Assembly (NCBI RefSeq): GCF_012912005.1
Contig: NZ_JABBEA010000013.1
Coordinates: forward strand, 1 to 64,000
Source: Paenibacillus sp. SZ31
GTDB lineage: Bacteria > Bacillota > Bacilli > Paenibacillales > Paenibacillaceae
Length of the DNA: 64,000 nt
Direction of reading: 5' to 3'
In this document: positions 43,653 to 52,888 of the stretch, piece by piece
How the letters are laid out: the number at the start of each line of letters is the position of its first letter
Numbering within the stretch: position 1 is the first letter of the stretch
Made by a program: the position numbers and the translations under genes
Notes under the pieces: model-generated
What the model was told of the DNA's origin: nothing
Database searches by the model: none
Seen by the model: only the letters and a program-made list of their open reading frames with translations

Positions 43653-43834
43653 TGAAGCATTTTTTTCGTGTAGAGGATGCTTTTTACGAATGACACATAT
43701 AAACATTGATAGATAACTATTATCATAGTATTTTCCTTCTATTAAAAATTTACAATTCTCCTCTTAACTTTTTAGCAACTTTTCCCGGTCCCAAGCGTCT
43801 AATATTATGACTTTTTGAGGGGGATATTTATAAA

Positions 43835-43867
43835 ATGGGAGCAGAAGGAGCCAAAGACAAAGAATGA
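43835..43867 (+). CDS. Possible 10-residue leader peptide coupled to the next gene
   Basis: GAGGGGG precedes an ATG that opens a ten-codon frame (MGAEGAKDKE) ending in a TGA that overlaps the next start by four bases (ATGA). Such a layout could provide translational coupling. It may be chance; no regulatory sequence was recognised. Confidence 0.25.
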   Translation: MGAEGAKDKE

Positions 43868-46116
43868 ATTTGAAGAAGAAATTGTCCATACTTACCGCTT
43901 TTGCTGTTTTTCAGGCGTTTGCAGTGATTCCTGCGAATGCACAATCAGCTGATCAGAGCGATACTACACCAGTGAATACAGCCAAAGTTAAATCCGTGGA
44001 GGTTGTGAAGAAAGAACAAACCATCGCGGAATCCGAAGTGAAATCCGGAACAGACACTCCAACATCAAATAATGAAACAACTGAAGAAGTGAATCCCGAA
44101 ACCAATGTTCCTACAGGAACAGACGTTACTCCAGTTGATCCGGTAACGGAACAGACGGACGAAGAAGGTACAGCTGAGGAAACACCAATACCTGCACCAG
44201 TAGAAGTGGAGCAACCGTCTACAGGGAATTCATCTGTCGCTGGAGGCGGGGTTGGAGACCTCACGCTATATATGAACAGCAACAAAATGATGCAAGATGG
44301 CAAAACATATCTTGCCGGACAGCCAATGGCTGTTAAAAACGGTGTATCCTATGTAGCCATCCGTGCTCTGGTAGATCGGGTCGGTTATGATGTTAAATAC
44401 GATAACACAACCAAAGAAACGATCATTATTAGTGGTGAAGATGAGATGCGTTTCAAAACAAACAGCAAGATCTATACCGTTAATGGTGTGTCCAGAACGA
44501 TGAAGGGCCCTGCTTATCAACAAAAGAATACGTTCATGGTGCCACTGACGTCGATTACGCAGGCCCTGAACATCACATATAATGTAAACCAGCCTGCGAA
44601 AACGGTTGTATTGAAGCTGAGTACCAAACCGGTAGCCAGCTTCACCGTACAAAAAGAGGTTTTTGCTGGAGACCAAGTAAACTATACAACCAGATCCAGT
44701 TCACCCAAGGGACTCAGCATTGTTGATGAGCGTTGGACTGGCCGTCAGGATTCATTTGACCAACCAGGTACATATACGGTAACCTATGCGGTCCAGGATT
44801 CGAGTGGTCAATGGAGTGATCCATACTCGGTTACGATTAAGGTTGAAAGACCGAATCTGCCACCAGTTGCGATGTTCACGACAGATAAGGAAGAATACAA
44901 AATGGGTGAGAAAATCACCTATATTGATCAAAGCACAGATGATGAAAATGCGATTGTAAAAACAGATTGGGAAAACAATGCCCTTGCATTCTTTGTTCCA
45001 GGACCAAAGACCGTAACGATTACAGTTACGGACAAACATGGTGCTAGCGATAGCTACACCAAGACCATTAATGTTACGGGCGAAACGCTATACAGTTTGT
45101 CCGACTTCAATCGATTGTTCACACCCGTCGGTGAGAAGTTCACCTTCGACGGTAGCGGAGTTCCCGCTATGGAGAAAGTACCGTTCACTTATTATGATGA
45201 ACCAAGTCTGCTGATTCGCAGTAACAGCCCGGAAACTGTGAATACGGAAGGCATTGTGTACAAGGAATCTTCCTTCGGACAGACGCGCTTCATGATTCAC
45301 CATGTGAACAACACGGGCAAAAACGTGAAAATGTATGTTGTAGCGACAAACAACAACGCCTACACGGCATACATTGACCAGCAAAATATGGGCTTTGCAG
45401 GACCATCTCCTTTTGCAACGGTAGCTGGGAAGTTGTCCATTGACCGTTGGTTCCAATCCATGCAGAATGGTACCGGACAAAAGAGAGTGTACATCCAGCC
45501 AGGAGAAAGCAAGCTGATTCTCAATGATCTGAGCGTTCTCCCGATGAAACAAGGACAAGTCATCTCCTTGTATTCGGATGTATTCAGTGACTACGAATTG
45601 GATTACAACATTATCATGATCGAAGAAAACAAGGACCCGATGGAAGTGTTGTCGAGCCTGCCGGTTCTGGATCGTGATGGGGTTCACAACCGTGGAACCT
45701 ATCCAAATGCAACACGGATTATTACGTACGATCAAGAAGTAGGGTCGAAGCCTGCACGTCTTCCACTTGGAGACAATGCAAGTGATCCGAACCTTGTAGG
45801 AACGGACCCTATGGCTTACACGGAAGCGTCCAACGCAGGTAACTTCGGTGTATTGTACAAAATTACATTGAATAACGTTGCTCCGCGCACGTTGATTTCT
45901 TTCAACCCTCGTGGGGGTAGATACTCAGGTGTGGCACTCGTGAACGGACAGGTCGTTCAGATTTCCACAGGTAAATCTGTAACTGCACCTAATGAGCAAA
46001 GCGTGATGTATCGCACAGGTTCGTACGGCGAGAGTGTAACGATTCTCTTCTCGGCGGCACCAGGCAGTAACCTGCCTGTCAACCTGCTATTCACGCCGCT
46101 ACCAGCTGAAAAGTAA
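43864..46116 (+). CDS. Secreted stalk-domain and PKD-like protein
   Basis: The 750-residue protein has a signal peptide (cleavage near PANA-Q, ~27), an acidic Thr/Glu/Pro-rich linker (~28-130) and a copper amine oxidase N-terminal-like stalk domain (~135-250; AIRALVDRVGYDVKYDN, TFMVPLTSITQAL). Two PKD/Ig-like domains follow (~253-410; GTYTVTYAVQDSSGQWSDPY, TVTITVTDKHGASDSY). The ~340-residue C-terminal region is beta-rich with no family I recognise. It carries no LPXTG motif or SLH domain, so it is secreted or bound through the stalk domain. The start has AAGGAG eleven bases upstream. It is monocistronic. Confidence 0.85.
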   Translation: MNLKKKLSILTAFAVFQAFAVIPANAQSADQSDTTPVNTAKVKSVEVVKKEQTIAESEVKSGTDTPTSNNETTEEVNPETNVPTGTDVTPVDPVTEQTDEEGTAEETPIPAPVEVEQPSTGNSSVAGGGVGDLTLYMNSNKMMQDGKTYLAGQPMAVKNGVSYVAIRALVDRVGYDVKYDNTTKETIIISGEDEMRFKTNSKIYTVNGVSRTMKGPAYQQKNTFMVPLTSITQALNITYNVNQPAKTVVLKLSTKPVASFTVQKEVFAGDQVNYTTRSSSPKGLSIVDERWTGRQDSFDQPGTYTVTYAVQDSSGQWSDPYSVTIKVERPNLPPVAMFTTDKEEYKMGEKITYIDQSTDDENAIVKTDWENNALAFFVPGPKTVTITVTDKHGASDSYTKTINVTGETLYSLSDFNRLFTPVGEKFTFDGSGVPAMEKVPFTYYDEPSLLIRSNSPETVNTEGIVYKESSFGQTRFMIHHVNNTGKNVKMYVVATNNNAYTAYIDQQNMGFAGPSPFATVAGKLSIDRWFQSMQNGTGQKRVYIQPGESKLILNDLSVLPMKQGQVISLYSDVFSDYELDYNIIMIEENKDPMEVLSSLPVLDRDGVHNRGTYPNATRIITYDQEVGSKPARLPLGDNASDPNLVGTDPMAYTEASNAGNFGVLYKITLNNVAPRTLISFNPRGGRYSGVALVNGQVVQISTGKSVTAPNEQSVMYRTGSYGESVTILFSAAPGSNLPVNLLFTPLPAEK

Positions 46117-46214
46117 TATCATGAACATGCACGGACGGTTTGGAGTGAAAGCTTATATCATATATACCCGTTCACCCCAAAAGTCGCCCGAACGATTAAT
46201 GATCTGAACCGTCA

Positions 46215-46293
46215 AGAAAGGACTCCGTGTCCATGCAATGTCATTAGCTTATGGCTAAACGTAATGGCATTGCATGTGTGGAGTCCTTTTTAA
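46215..46293 (+). terminator. Long terminator hairpin
   Basis: AAAGGACTCC..CATGCAATG / CATTGCATG..GGAGTCCTTTTT, with an internal loop of ~28 nt. Confidence 0.85.
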
Positions 46294-46453
46294 ATGTTGT
46301 TGGAATGGGAGAACCCGGTAGCTTCGTTGACTCTAATCGTAATTTGATGCATTATTAGAGGTATACAAGAAAGCAAAAGTTTCGTTTTTGCGGAATAAAC
46401 TGTCGCTCTATGAATGATGCAAAATGCTCGTATGACAGGAGGTGCTTTAGATC

Positions 46454-46918
46454 ATGCTGTCGACAGAACAGATTATTTCGACCATGTCCTCACAGGGGCT
46501 CCGCATTACCGATCAGCGGAAAACATTGGCCCGGTTATTTGCCGAGTCGCCCGGGTATCTTACACCCAAGGACGTCTATGAATATATGGGTAAGACATAT
46601 AGCGGACTGAGTTTTGACACGGTATATCGGAATTTGCGTGTGATGCAGGAACTGGGTGTACTGGAACAGGTCATCTTTGAAGATGGCGTTAAATTCAGAG
46701 CACACTGTAGTGAAGATCATCATCACCATCATATGATCTGTCTGAAGTGTCAAAAGACATATCCTATTGTTTTTTGCCCGATGCAGCTTGCGGATGCGCC
46801 TGAGCAATTTCAGGTTGTGGATCACAAGTTCGAGGTATTTGGATATTGCAAGGATTGTGCTGAGCATGCGCCGGCCAAAGCGGCGTCTGGACATCAACAT
46901 GCTCATGGGAAGCACTGA
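46454..46918 (+). CDS. zur: Fur family regulator, probably zinc-responsive Zur
   Basis: 154 residues with an N-terminal winged helix (LRITDQRKTLARLFAESPGY; SFDTVYRNLRVM). C-terminal structural zinc Cys pairs are C96/C99 (ICLKC) and C132/C135 (YCKDC); the His-rich loop EDHHHHHMIC (~87-96) contributes to the sensing site. These features fit Zur/Fur rather than Mur; no PerR-type Asp pattern is evident. The GHQHAHGKH tail could bind metal. Its operon partner is yidD two bases after the stop. A Zur-like box at the znu promoter ~3.5 kb away supports the zinc assignment. Mis-assignment to Fur is possible. Confidence 0.82.
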   Translation: MLSTEQIISTMSSQGLRITDQRKTLARLFAESPGYLTPKDVYEYMGKTYSGLSFDTVYRNLRVMQELGVLEQVIFEDGVKFRAHCSEDHHHHHMICLKCQKTYPIVFCPMQLADAPEQFQVVDHKFEVFGYCKDCAEHAPAKAASGHQHAHGKH

Positions 46919-46920
46919 CC

Positions 46921-47172
46921 ATGAAGTTATCGCGTAGAATAGCTCAGGCACCCATTCGGGTGTACCGCAACTATATCTCTCCATTGACGCCGCCAACATG
47001 TCGATTCTATCCAAGCTGTTCGGCTTACGCGATGGAGGCGATAGAAGTGCACGGAGCGCTCAAAGGCTCGTTGCTAACAGCGAAACGCATTGCCAAATGT
47101 CACCCGTTTCATCCAGGCGGTGTAGATCTGGTACCACCTAAGGCGGAGAAGTCCATGATGGTATCAGAGTAA
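46921..47172 (+). CDS. yidD: Membrane protein insertion efficiency factor YidD
   Basis: The 83-residue protein carries the family pattern RRIAQAPIRVYRNYISPLTP, then CRFYPSCSAYAMEAI, and KCHPFHPGGVD. The conserved Cys residues are present. YidD is a small amphipathic membrane-associated protein that assists YidC-dependent insertion. It starts two bases after the zur stop, so the two are co-transcribed; in other Firmicutes it often lies near rnpA instead, so this location is less usual. Confidence 0.92.
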   Translation: MKLSRRIAQAPIRVYRNYISPLTPPTCRFYPSCSAYAMEAIEVHGALKGSLLTAKRIAKCHPFHPGGVDLVPPKAEKSMMVSE

Positions 47173-47240
47173 CGATATTAGCCGAAAGCATTCGGGTGGC
47201 TTGGAAGCAGGCCAGGATTGAACTTGAGTATGCTATCCAC

Positions 47241-47270
47241 TTGACAAAGGGGCCCGCATTTCAGTATATT
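47241..47270 (+). promoter_or_regulatory. Promoter of the metG transcript
   Basis: TTGACA (47241-47246), 18 bases, TATATT (47265-47270). The predicted start near 47277 puts the palindromic element at 47287 and the T-box in the leader. Confidence 0.65.
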
Positions 47271-47286
47271 TTTCCTATATGTGCAA

Positions 47287-47452
47287 GTTCAAAAAGACTA
47301 GTTTTCAGTACCGAGAAGATGGGATGAAGTTAGAAATGGAGTAGCGGAGCGTAGGAAACCTACGTGAGAAACGGACATTTCGGCTGAATTTCAACTTCGA
47401 TGCTGATGATGCCGGTAGGCATGATTCGTAATCAAAAGTAGACTTTTTGAAC
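47287..47452. repeat. MITE-like palindromic element in the metG leader
   Basis: The 166 bp unit has terminal inverted repeats GTTCAAAAAGACTAGTTTT and AAAAGTAGACTTTTTGAAC, and an internal perfect hairpin CGTAGG-AAA-CCTACG (~47351-47365). It has no coding frame. From memory this sequence type occurs in many intergenic regions of Paenibacillus. It lies between the metG promoter and the T-box and would therefore be transcribed. Confidence 0.75.
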
Positions 47453-47464
47453 AACTTATATATG

Positions 47465-47745
47465 ATTTCCAGTGAAGGGATAAGTACAGACACACCCCCA
47501 GTGCAGAGAGCCGGATGAGCTGAGAACCGGTCTGGGAGGAGGATGGAACATGGTCCTGGAGGAACCTCTTTCGAGCGTGCAGACAGTGATTTCAGAGCTG
47601 CTGTCGTAAGGCTGAGGCGTGATCCAGCGTTAATGGGCGGTCGAAGGACCGACAGAGCCTGTGTTTTGCGAAAAACATGGGGAATTTGGGTGGTAACACG
47701 TGAGAGCAACTCTCGTCCCATAGGGGCGGGAGTTTTTTGTGTTCT
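47465..47745 (+). ncRNA. T-box riboswitch upstream of metG
   Basis: Stem I features are seen: AGTGAAGGGATAAGTACAGA, then GTGCAGAGAGCCGG and GCTGAGAACCGG. Candidate Met specifier triplets ATG follow at ~47543 and ~47553. The antiterminator T-box GGGTGGTAACACG (~47688-47700) lies before the terminator AACTCTCGTCCC / GGGGCGGGAGTT plus T-run (~47707-47739). Uncharged tRNA-Met would bind the NCCA end to the T-box sequence and permit read-through into metG. The start coordinate is approximate. Confidence 0.88.
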
Positions 47746-47813
47746 TTTTTGGTTGTTTTTGACTAAGGGATCACATGATGAAGCAGGAACATTTGAAGGA
47801 GGAGAAGTCATTC

Positions 47814-49838
47814 ATGGCTGACCAAAAAACATTTTATCTGACAACCCCGATTTATTATCCGAGTGACAAATTGCATATTGGGCATGCGTATACAACAGTG
47901 GCAGGAGATGCAATGGTTCGTTACAAACGTCTACGCGGGTATGATGCTCACTATCTGACAGGAACCGATGAACATGGCCAGAAGATTGAGCGCAAGGCAC
48001 AAGAGAAAGGACAGTCACCGCAAGCCTTTATCGACGATATCGTTGTGGGGATTAAGGAACTGTGGAAAAAGTTAGACATTTCCAATGATGACTTCATCCG
48101 TACAACAGAAGAGCGCCATAAAACCGTCGTTCAGGATATCTTTGACCGTTTGCTGAAACAGGGAGATATCTACAAAGGTGAGTATGAAGGCTGGTACAGC
48201 ATTCCGGATGAGACGTATTACACAGAGACCCAATTGGTGGATGTGGAGAAGAATGAGAAGGGCGAGATTATCTCGGCCAAGAGTCCGGATAGCGGACACC
48301 CCGTGGAACTGGTCAAAGAAGAATCCTACTTCTTCCGCATGAGTAAATATGCAGATCGTTTGTTGAAATATTATGAAGAGAACCCGGGCTTTATTCAGCC
48401 GGAATCCCGTAAGAACGAGATGATCAACAACTTCATCAAGCCAGGTCTTGAGGACTTGGCTGTATCGCGGACTACATTTGAATGGGGCGTCAAAGTTAAA
48501 GGCGATCCAAAACACGTGGTCTACGTGTGGATTGATGCGTTGTCCAACTATATTACAGCTCTGGGCTACGGTTCATCCGATGCATCCCTGTACAACAAGT
48601 TCTGGCCTGCGGATGTTCATCTGGTAGGGAAAGAAATTGTTCGTTTCCATACGATTTACTGGCCAATTATGTTGATGGCGCTGGATCTGCCTTTGCCGAA
48701 GAAAGTCTTCGCACATGGCTGGTTGTTGATGAAGGATGGCAAGATGTCCAAATCAAAAGGTAATGTCGTTGATCCGGTTACCCTGATTGACCGTTACGGT
48801 CTGGATGCGTTGCGTTATTACCTGCTGCGTGAAGTGCCATTTGGTTCTGATGGTACATTTACACCGGAGAGCTTCGTAGATCGTGTCAACTCTGACCTCG
48901 CGAACGATCTGGGTAACCTGTTGAACCGTACCGTTGCGATGGTAGACAAATATTTTGAAGGCAAAGCCCCGGCGTTTGCTTCGAATGTAACAGACTTTGA
49001 TGCTTCACTGGGGGAAGCGGGTCATGCCACGGTAGAAAAAGTGGAACAGGCGATGGAAAACCTGCAGTTTTCCGTAGCACTGACGGCGATCAGCCAGTTT
49101 GTCAGCCGTACTAACAAATATATTGATGAGACGCAGCCGTGGGCGTTGGCTCGTGATGAAGCAAAACGTGATGAATTGGCATCCGTTATGGCTCACCTGA
49201 TCGAAAGCTTGCGGATTTCTTCCATCTTGTTGCAACCGTTCCTGACACGTGCTCCTCATAAAATCTGGGCACAGCTCGGCATTCAGGAAGGCGAACTCAC
49301 GGCTTGGGATTCAGCCAAGCAATGGGGTCTGGTTCCCGCTGGAAATGCCTTGCAAAAAGGTGATCCAATCTTCCCGCGTTTGGATTCCGAACAGGAAATT
49401 GCTTATATCTCCGAAGCAATGACTGGCGGCCAAAAAGCGGCACAGCCTGAAGCAAGTCAAGCAGATGCTGGAGCTTTGGCAGCTGTTGAACCGGTAACTG
49501 CACCTGAGGGTACGGAAGAGATCGGTATTGACGATTTTACCAAGGTTGAACTGCGTGTCGCTCAAGTTATTGCCTGCGAACCGGTCAAAAAAGCAGATAA
49601 GTTGCTGAAATTGCAGCTGGATCTGGGTTATGAGCAGCGCCAGGTCGTATCGGGAATCGCGAAGTTCTATTCACCAGAAGAGATGGTTGGACGCAAAGTC
49701 ATTTGTGTGACCAACCTCAAACCGGTGAAACTCCGTGGTGAACTGTCTCAGGGTATGATACTTGCAGCGTCCCATGGCGATCAGCTTACACTGGCTACTG
49801 TACCAGACAGCATGCCTAATGGCGCACAAGTGAAATAA
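47814..49838 (+). CDS. metG: Methionyl-tRNA synthetase
   Basis: 674 residues from the ATG at 47814 (GGAGG upstream). A class I synthetase that charges tRNA-Met. HIGHAYTTVAGD (~21) is the HIGH motif and GKMSKSKGN (~310) the KMSKS motif. The anticodon-binding helices lie at ~380-530, and the C-terminal ~110 residues (DDFTKVELRVAQVIACEPVK onward) form the EMAP/Arc1p-like tRNA-binding domain. It lacks the four-cysteine zinc knuckle between the halves, so it belongs to the type common in Firmicutes. It is preceded by a T-box. Confidence 0.96.
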   Translation: MADQKTFYLTTPIYYPSDKLHIGHAYTTVAGDAMVRYKRLRGYDAHYLTGTDEHGQKIERKAQEKGQSPQAFIDDIVVGIKELWKKLDISNDDFIRTTEERHKTVVQDIFDRLLKQGDIYKGEYEGWYSIPDETYYTETQLVDVEKNEKGEIISAKSPDSGHPVELVKEESYFFRMSKYADRLLKYYEENPGFIQPESRKNEMINNFIKPGLEDLAVSRTTFEWGVKVKGDPKHVVYVWIDALSNYITALGYGSSDASLYNKFWPADVHLVGKEIVRFHTIYWPIMLMALDLPLPKKVFAHGWLLMKDGKMSKSKGNVVDPVTLIDRYGLDALRYYLLREVPFGSDGTFTPESFVDRVNSDLANDLGNLLNRTVAMVDKYFEGKAPAFASNVTDFDASLGEAGHATVEKVEQAMENLQFSVALTAISQFVSRTNKYIDETQPWALARDEAKRDELASVMAHLIESLRISSILLQPFLTRAPHKIWAQLGIQEGELTAWDSAKQWGLVPAGNALQKGDPIFPRLDSEQEIAYISEAMTGGQKAAQPEASQADAGALAAVEPVTAPEGTEEIGIDDFTKVELRVAQVIACEPVKKADKLLKLQLDLGYEQRQVVSGIAKFYSPEEMVGRKVICVTNLKPVKLRGELSQGMILAASHGDQLTLATVPDSMPNGAQVK

Positions 49839-49867
49839 GAATATATAAATACTGTCATAATTATGAC

Positions 49868-49904
49868 ACAAGGTGGTCCGATCTAATTCGGGCCCCTTTT
49901 TTTG
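49868..49904 (+). terminator. Terminator of metG
   Basis: GGTGGTCCGA / TCGGGCCCC stem followed by seven T. Confidence 0.8.
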
Positions 49905-49993
49905 TTGGAAGAATTCGCATCTGAAGGGAAGAGAACAAGCATATACTGTTATGAACTCCGTACTTCAGGAAAGAATGAATAGGACGAGATAGC

Positions 49994-50042
49994 TTGACAA
50001 GTAGGTTCAGGTTACCTATAATTCTTTCAGTAATGTTTACGA
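49994..50042 (+). promoter_or_regulatory. Promoter and Zur-like box of the znu operon
   Basis: TTGACA (49994-49999), exactly 17 bases, TATAAT (50017-50022). CAGTAATGTTTACGA (50028-50042) over the start site matches the Bacillus Zur core TCGTAAT-N-ATTACGA at 11 of 14 defined positions. Zinc-bound Zur would block transcription. Confidence 0.65.
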
Positions 50043-50135
50043 TTAAGAGATGCGGAGTGAATGATAATGATATTTTATAAAGAGCAACATCAAGTTCAGG
50101 CTAACCTGATAGGCAAGACGAGCAAAAGAGGCAAC

Positions 50136-51125
50136 ATGAAATTGTTGTGGACGGGTCTGCTTATTCTCAGTTTGCTGGTATTGTCTGCGTGTGGGCAGGA
50201 TAGTTCCAATAGTGCCAAGATGGTGGAAGGCAAAGTAAATGTTGTGACGACATTTTATCCTGTATATGCTTTTACGACTGCAATCGGTGGTGAAGATGCC
50301 AATGTCATTAACCTTCTGCCAACGGGAGTAGAGCCACATGACTGGACTCCGAAGAGTCAGGATATTGTTAATACGTCCAAGGCACAGCTGTTTTTCTATA
50401 ATGGAGCTGGACTGGAAGGATGGGTACCGAATTTCCTGAAGTCGCTGAACAGTGATACACAGGTGAAGTCGGTTGCCGTCAGCGAAGGCGTTAAGCTGTT
50501 AACCGCTGAGGGTGATGATGGGCATGGTCACGGTGAAGAGCATGAAGACGAGCATGCAGATGAACACACAGATGAGGCTAGCAGTGAAGATGTCGCTGAT
50601 CATCATATTGATCCACATACGTGGGTTAGTCCGAAATCGGCCATGATCATGGCTGAAAACATCAAAAATAGTCTGGTCGAGGCAGATCCTGATCACAAAG
50701 CAGGTTATGAACAACGTTATGAAGAGCTTCGTACGAAGCTTGAGACGCTGGATCAGCGTTTTACAGATGAATTGGCTACAGTGCCGAACAAGGAAATTGT
50801 TGTCTCGCACCAAGCGTTTGGCTACCTTGCACGTGATTATGGATTAAGCCAGCATGCTATTATGGGGCTCTCTCCGGATGCTGAACCGACAGGACAGGAT
50901 ATTGTCAAGCTTGCCAAACTCGTTAAAGATGAAGGCATCAAATACATTTTCTTCGAAGAGCTGGTATCTGACAAATTGGCAAAAACATTGGCAAGCGAAG
51001 CAGGCGTGGAAACCATGGTCCTTAATCCGGTTGAGGGATTAACCAAAGAGCAGGCAACAAACGAAGATGATTATTTCACCCTGATGGAGAAAAATTTGCA
51101 AAATCTGCTGATCGCATTAAAATAA
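50136..51125 (+). CDS. znuA: Zinc ABC transporter substrate-binding lipoprotein
   Basis: From the ATG at 50136 (AGAGG five bases upstream), 329 residues. An ATG at 50067 also has a good site and would add a 23-residue hydrophilic N-terminus atypical for a signal. Lipobox LSAC places the lipidated Cys at 19. It is a cluster 9 metal-binding fold with the His/Asp/Glu-rich loop (~128-155; HGHGEEHEDEHADEH) characteristic of ZnuA, and ligand regions GVEPHDWTP, HHIDPHTWVSP, VVSHQAFGYL and FEELVSDK. It captures zinc outside the cell and passes it to ZnuB. First gene of the znuACB operon. Confidence 0.92.
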   Translation: MKLLWTGLLILSLLVLSACGQDSSNSAKMVEGKVNVVTTFYPVYAFTTAIGGEDANVINLLPTGVEPHDWTPKSQDIVNTSKAQLFFYNGAGLEGWVPNFLKSLNSDTQVKSVAVSEGVKLLTAEGDDGHGHGEEHEDEHADEHTDEASSEDVADHHIDPHTWVSPKSAMIMAENIKNSLVEADPDHKAGYEQRYEELRTKLETLDQRFTDELATVPNKEIVVSHQAFGYLARDYGLSQHAIMGLSPDAEPTGQDIVKLAKLVKDEGIKYIFFEELVSDKLAKTLASEAGVETMVLNPVEGLTKEQATNEDDYFTLMEKNLQNLLIALK

Positions 51126-51145
51126 GATAGAATGAAGGATTCAGA

Positions 51146-51183
51146 CCTAAGAGTCTTTACCGTTCGCGGTGAAGGCTCTTAGG
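51146..51183 (+). promoter_or_regulatory. Intercistronic UUCG hairpin between znuA and znuC
   Basis: CCTAAGAGTCTTTACCG / CGGTGAAGGCTCTTAGG pairs over 17 positions around a UUCG tetraloop, with no T-run after. It could stabilise the znuA mRNA or reduce read-through to znuC, so that more binding protein than ATPase is made. Confidence 0.6.
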
Positions 51184-51224
51184 ACGCTATGGGATTCTTA
51201 TATATAATGAAGGGCGGCTTTGCC

Positions 51225-51983
51225 ATGCAGCAAATCATGCCATTGTGTCATGATCCAATTATAGAGATCGAGAAACTATCATTTTCCTATGGGGACCAGC
51301 GGGTGATTGAGAATCTCGATTTTATGGCCCAGGAACGGGACTTTGTCGGGATTATCGGTTCCAACGGGGCAGGTAAAACGACACTTCTGCGCATGTTGGT
51401 AGGATTATTGCCTCCTGCGCAGGGAGATATTAAACTATTCGGACAGTCGATCCGCAGGTTCAAAGACTGGGACCGCATTGGGTATGTGCCTCAAAAGAAT
51501 GCATTTAACCCGTTGTTCCCTGCGACCGTTCGTGAAGTGGTCATGTCCGGCTTGTACAATAACAAAAACATGTTCCGTCGTATGTCTCGCAAATGTCAGC
51601 AGCAGTGCACGGATGCCCTGCAAGTCATGCGGATCGAGGATCTGGCGAACAAACGTATTGGTCAGTTGTCGGGCGGGCAGCAGCAGCGTGTATTTTTGGC
51701 GCGAGCGCTTATTAATCACCCGGATCTGTTGATTCTGGATGAACCAACCGTAGGTATTGATGCTGAATCACAGGCCAGTTTTTTTGAACTGATTACGCAT
51801 ATGCATGAACATCACCGCATGACTTTTCTGATGGTGTCTCATGATATGGATCGGATGGAGAGTTATCTTGGTTCTGAGGCTGCGGTAACGAATGGCAAAA
51901 TTAATTTCCATGTACGTCATTCGCATGAAGTGCAGGATTGTGCTGAAACCAACCTGCAACATACCACTGCACAGGTACGCTAG
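51225..51983 (+). CDS. znuC: Zinc ABC transporter ATP-binding protein
   Basis: 252 residues from the ATG at 51225 (AAGGGCGG seven bases upstream). Walker A GSNGAGKTTLL (~50), Q-loop VPQKNAFN, signature LSGGQQQRVFLARAL (~145-159), Walker B LLILDEPT and switch His in LMVSHDMD. It energises zinc import through ZnuB. It lies between znuA and znuB in the same direction. Confidence 0.93.
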   Translation: MQQIMPLCHDPIIEIEKLSFSYGDQRVIENLDFMAQERDFVGIIGSNGAGKTTLLRMLVGLLPPAQGDIKLFGQSIRRFKDWDRIGYVPQKNAFNPLFPATVREVVMSGLYNNKNMFRRMSRKCQQQCTDALQVMRIEDLANKRIGQLSGGQQQRVFLARALINHPDLLILDEPTVGIDAESQASFFELITHMHEHHRMTFLMVSHDMDRMESYLGSEAAVTNGKINFHVRHSHEVQDCAETNLQHTTAQVR

Positions 51984-52035
51984 CCGTGTTTATGGCCCAT
52001 TAGATTAGAGTAAGGCCGAAGGAGTCGTGTTTGTT

Positions 52036-52839
52036 TTGGAAATATTAATGAGTGATTTTTTTCAGCGTGCCCTAGCGGGTGGATTGTTAATTGGCATCAC
52101 CGCTCCGCTGATCGGACTGTTCCTGGTGTTACGGCGGTTATCCATGATCGGAGACACCTTGTCTCATGTGACCATCGCCGGCGTTGCACTCGGATTCCTG
52201 ATTGAAGTGTATCCCATTGCGGTAGGTTTGATATTTGCCGTGCTTGCATCATTTGCGATTGAGAAGCTTCGCAAAGCGTACAAGAGTTACGCCGAATTAT
52301 CGATTGCTATTATCATGTCCGGGGGTGTGGCGCTCGCTTCCTTGTTCTTCACGCTGGGCAAAGGTTATAATGCAGATGTCATGAGTTACTTGTTCGGTAG
52401 TATATATACATTAGACGCTACAGATCTGAAGCTGGTAGGTGTGGTAACGCTAATCGTGGTGATCGTAGTAGCATTGTTACATAAGGAATTTTTCCTGCTC
52501 AGCTTTGAGGAAGATGCGGCAGCGGTTACAGGGTTGCCTGTGAGAATTCTGAACATGTTAATCACGGTGATGACAGCACTTGTCATTAGCACGGCGATCA
52601 AGATTGTCGGTGCGCTTCTGGTGTCAGCGCTATTGACCATTCCGGTAGCGGTCAGCCTGTTGATGGCCCGAAGTTTCAAATCCGCCATTATTCTGTCCGT
52701 GGTTATCGGCGAAATTGCCGTAGTCCTTGGACTGGTCGTAGCAGGCATCTGGAACCTCGCACCTGGAGCAACAATCGTATTATTGCTGATCATGATGCTG
52801 ATTCTGACGATGATTGGAAAAAAAGGGTTCCGAGCCTGA
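52036..52839 (+). CDS. znuB: Zinc ABC transporter permease
   Basis: 267 residues from the TTG at 52036, which gives MEILMSDFFQRALAGGLLIG as in homologues; a GTG at 52027 is closer to the AAGGAG but too near. Seven to nine membrane helices of the ABC-3 permease family, with GDTLSHVTIAGVALG (~43-57) as the coupling motif. It forms the channel for zinc together with ZnuC. Last zinc gene of the operon; ccdA follows 49 bp later in the same direction. Confidence 0.93.
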   Translation: MEILMSDFFQRALAGGLLIGITAPLIGLFLVLRRLSMIGDTLSHVTIAGVALGFLIEVYPIAVGLIFAVLASFAIEKLRKAYKSYAELSIAIIMSGGVALASLFFTLGKGYNADVMSYLFGSIYTLDATDLKLVGVVTLIVVIVVALLHKEFFLLSFEEDAAAVTGLPVRILNMLITVMTALVISTAIKIVGALLVSALLTIPVAVSLLMARSFKSAIILSVVIGEIAVVLGLVVAGIWNLAPGATIVLLLIMMLILTMIGKKGFRA

Positions 52840-52888
52840 CGACTGAACGAGCAAGCGCGTGAGCCCGGGGAAGGGAGACATCCGCTTC

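Noticed and set aside
45088..45735. 215-codon minus-strand frame in the stalk/PKD gene
   Set aside because: Antisense shadow without start signals.
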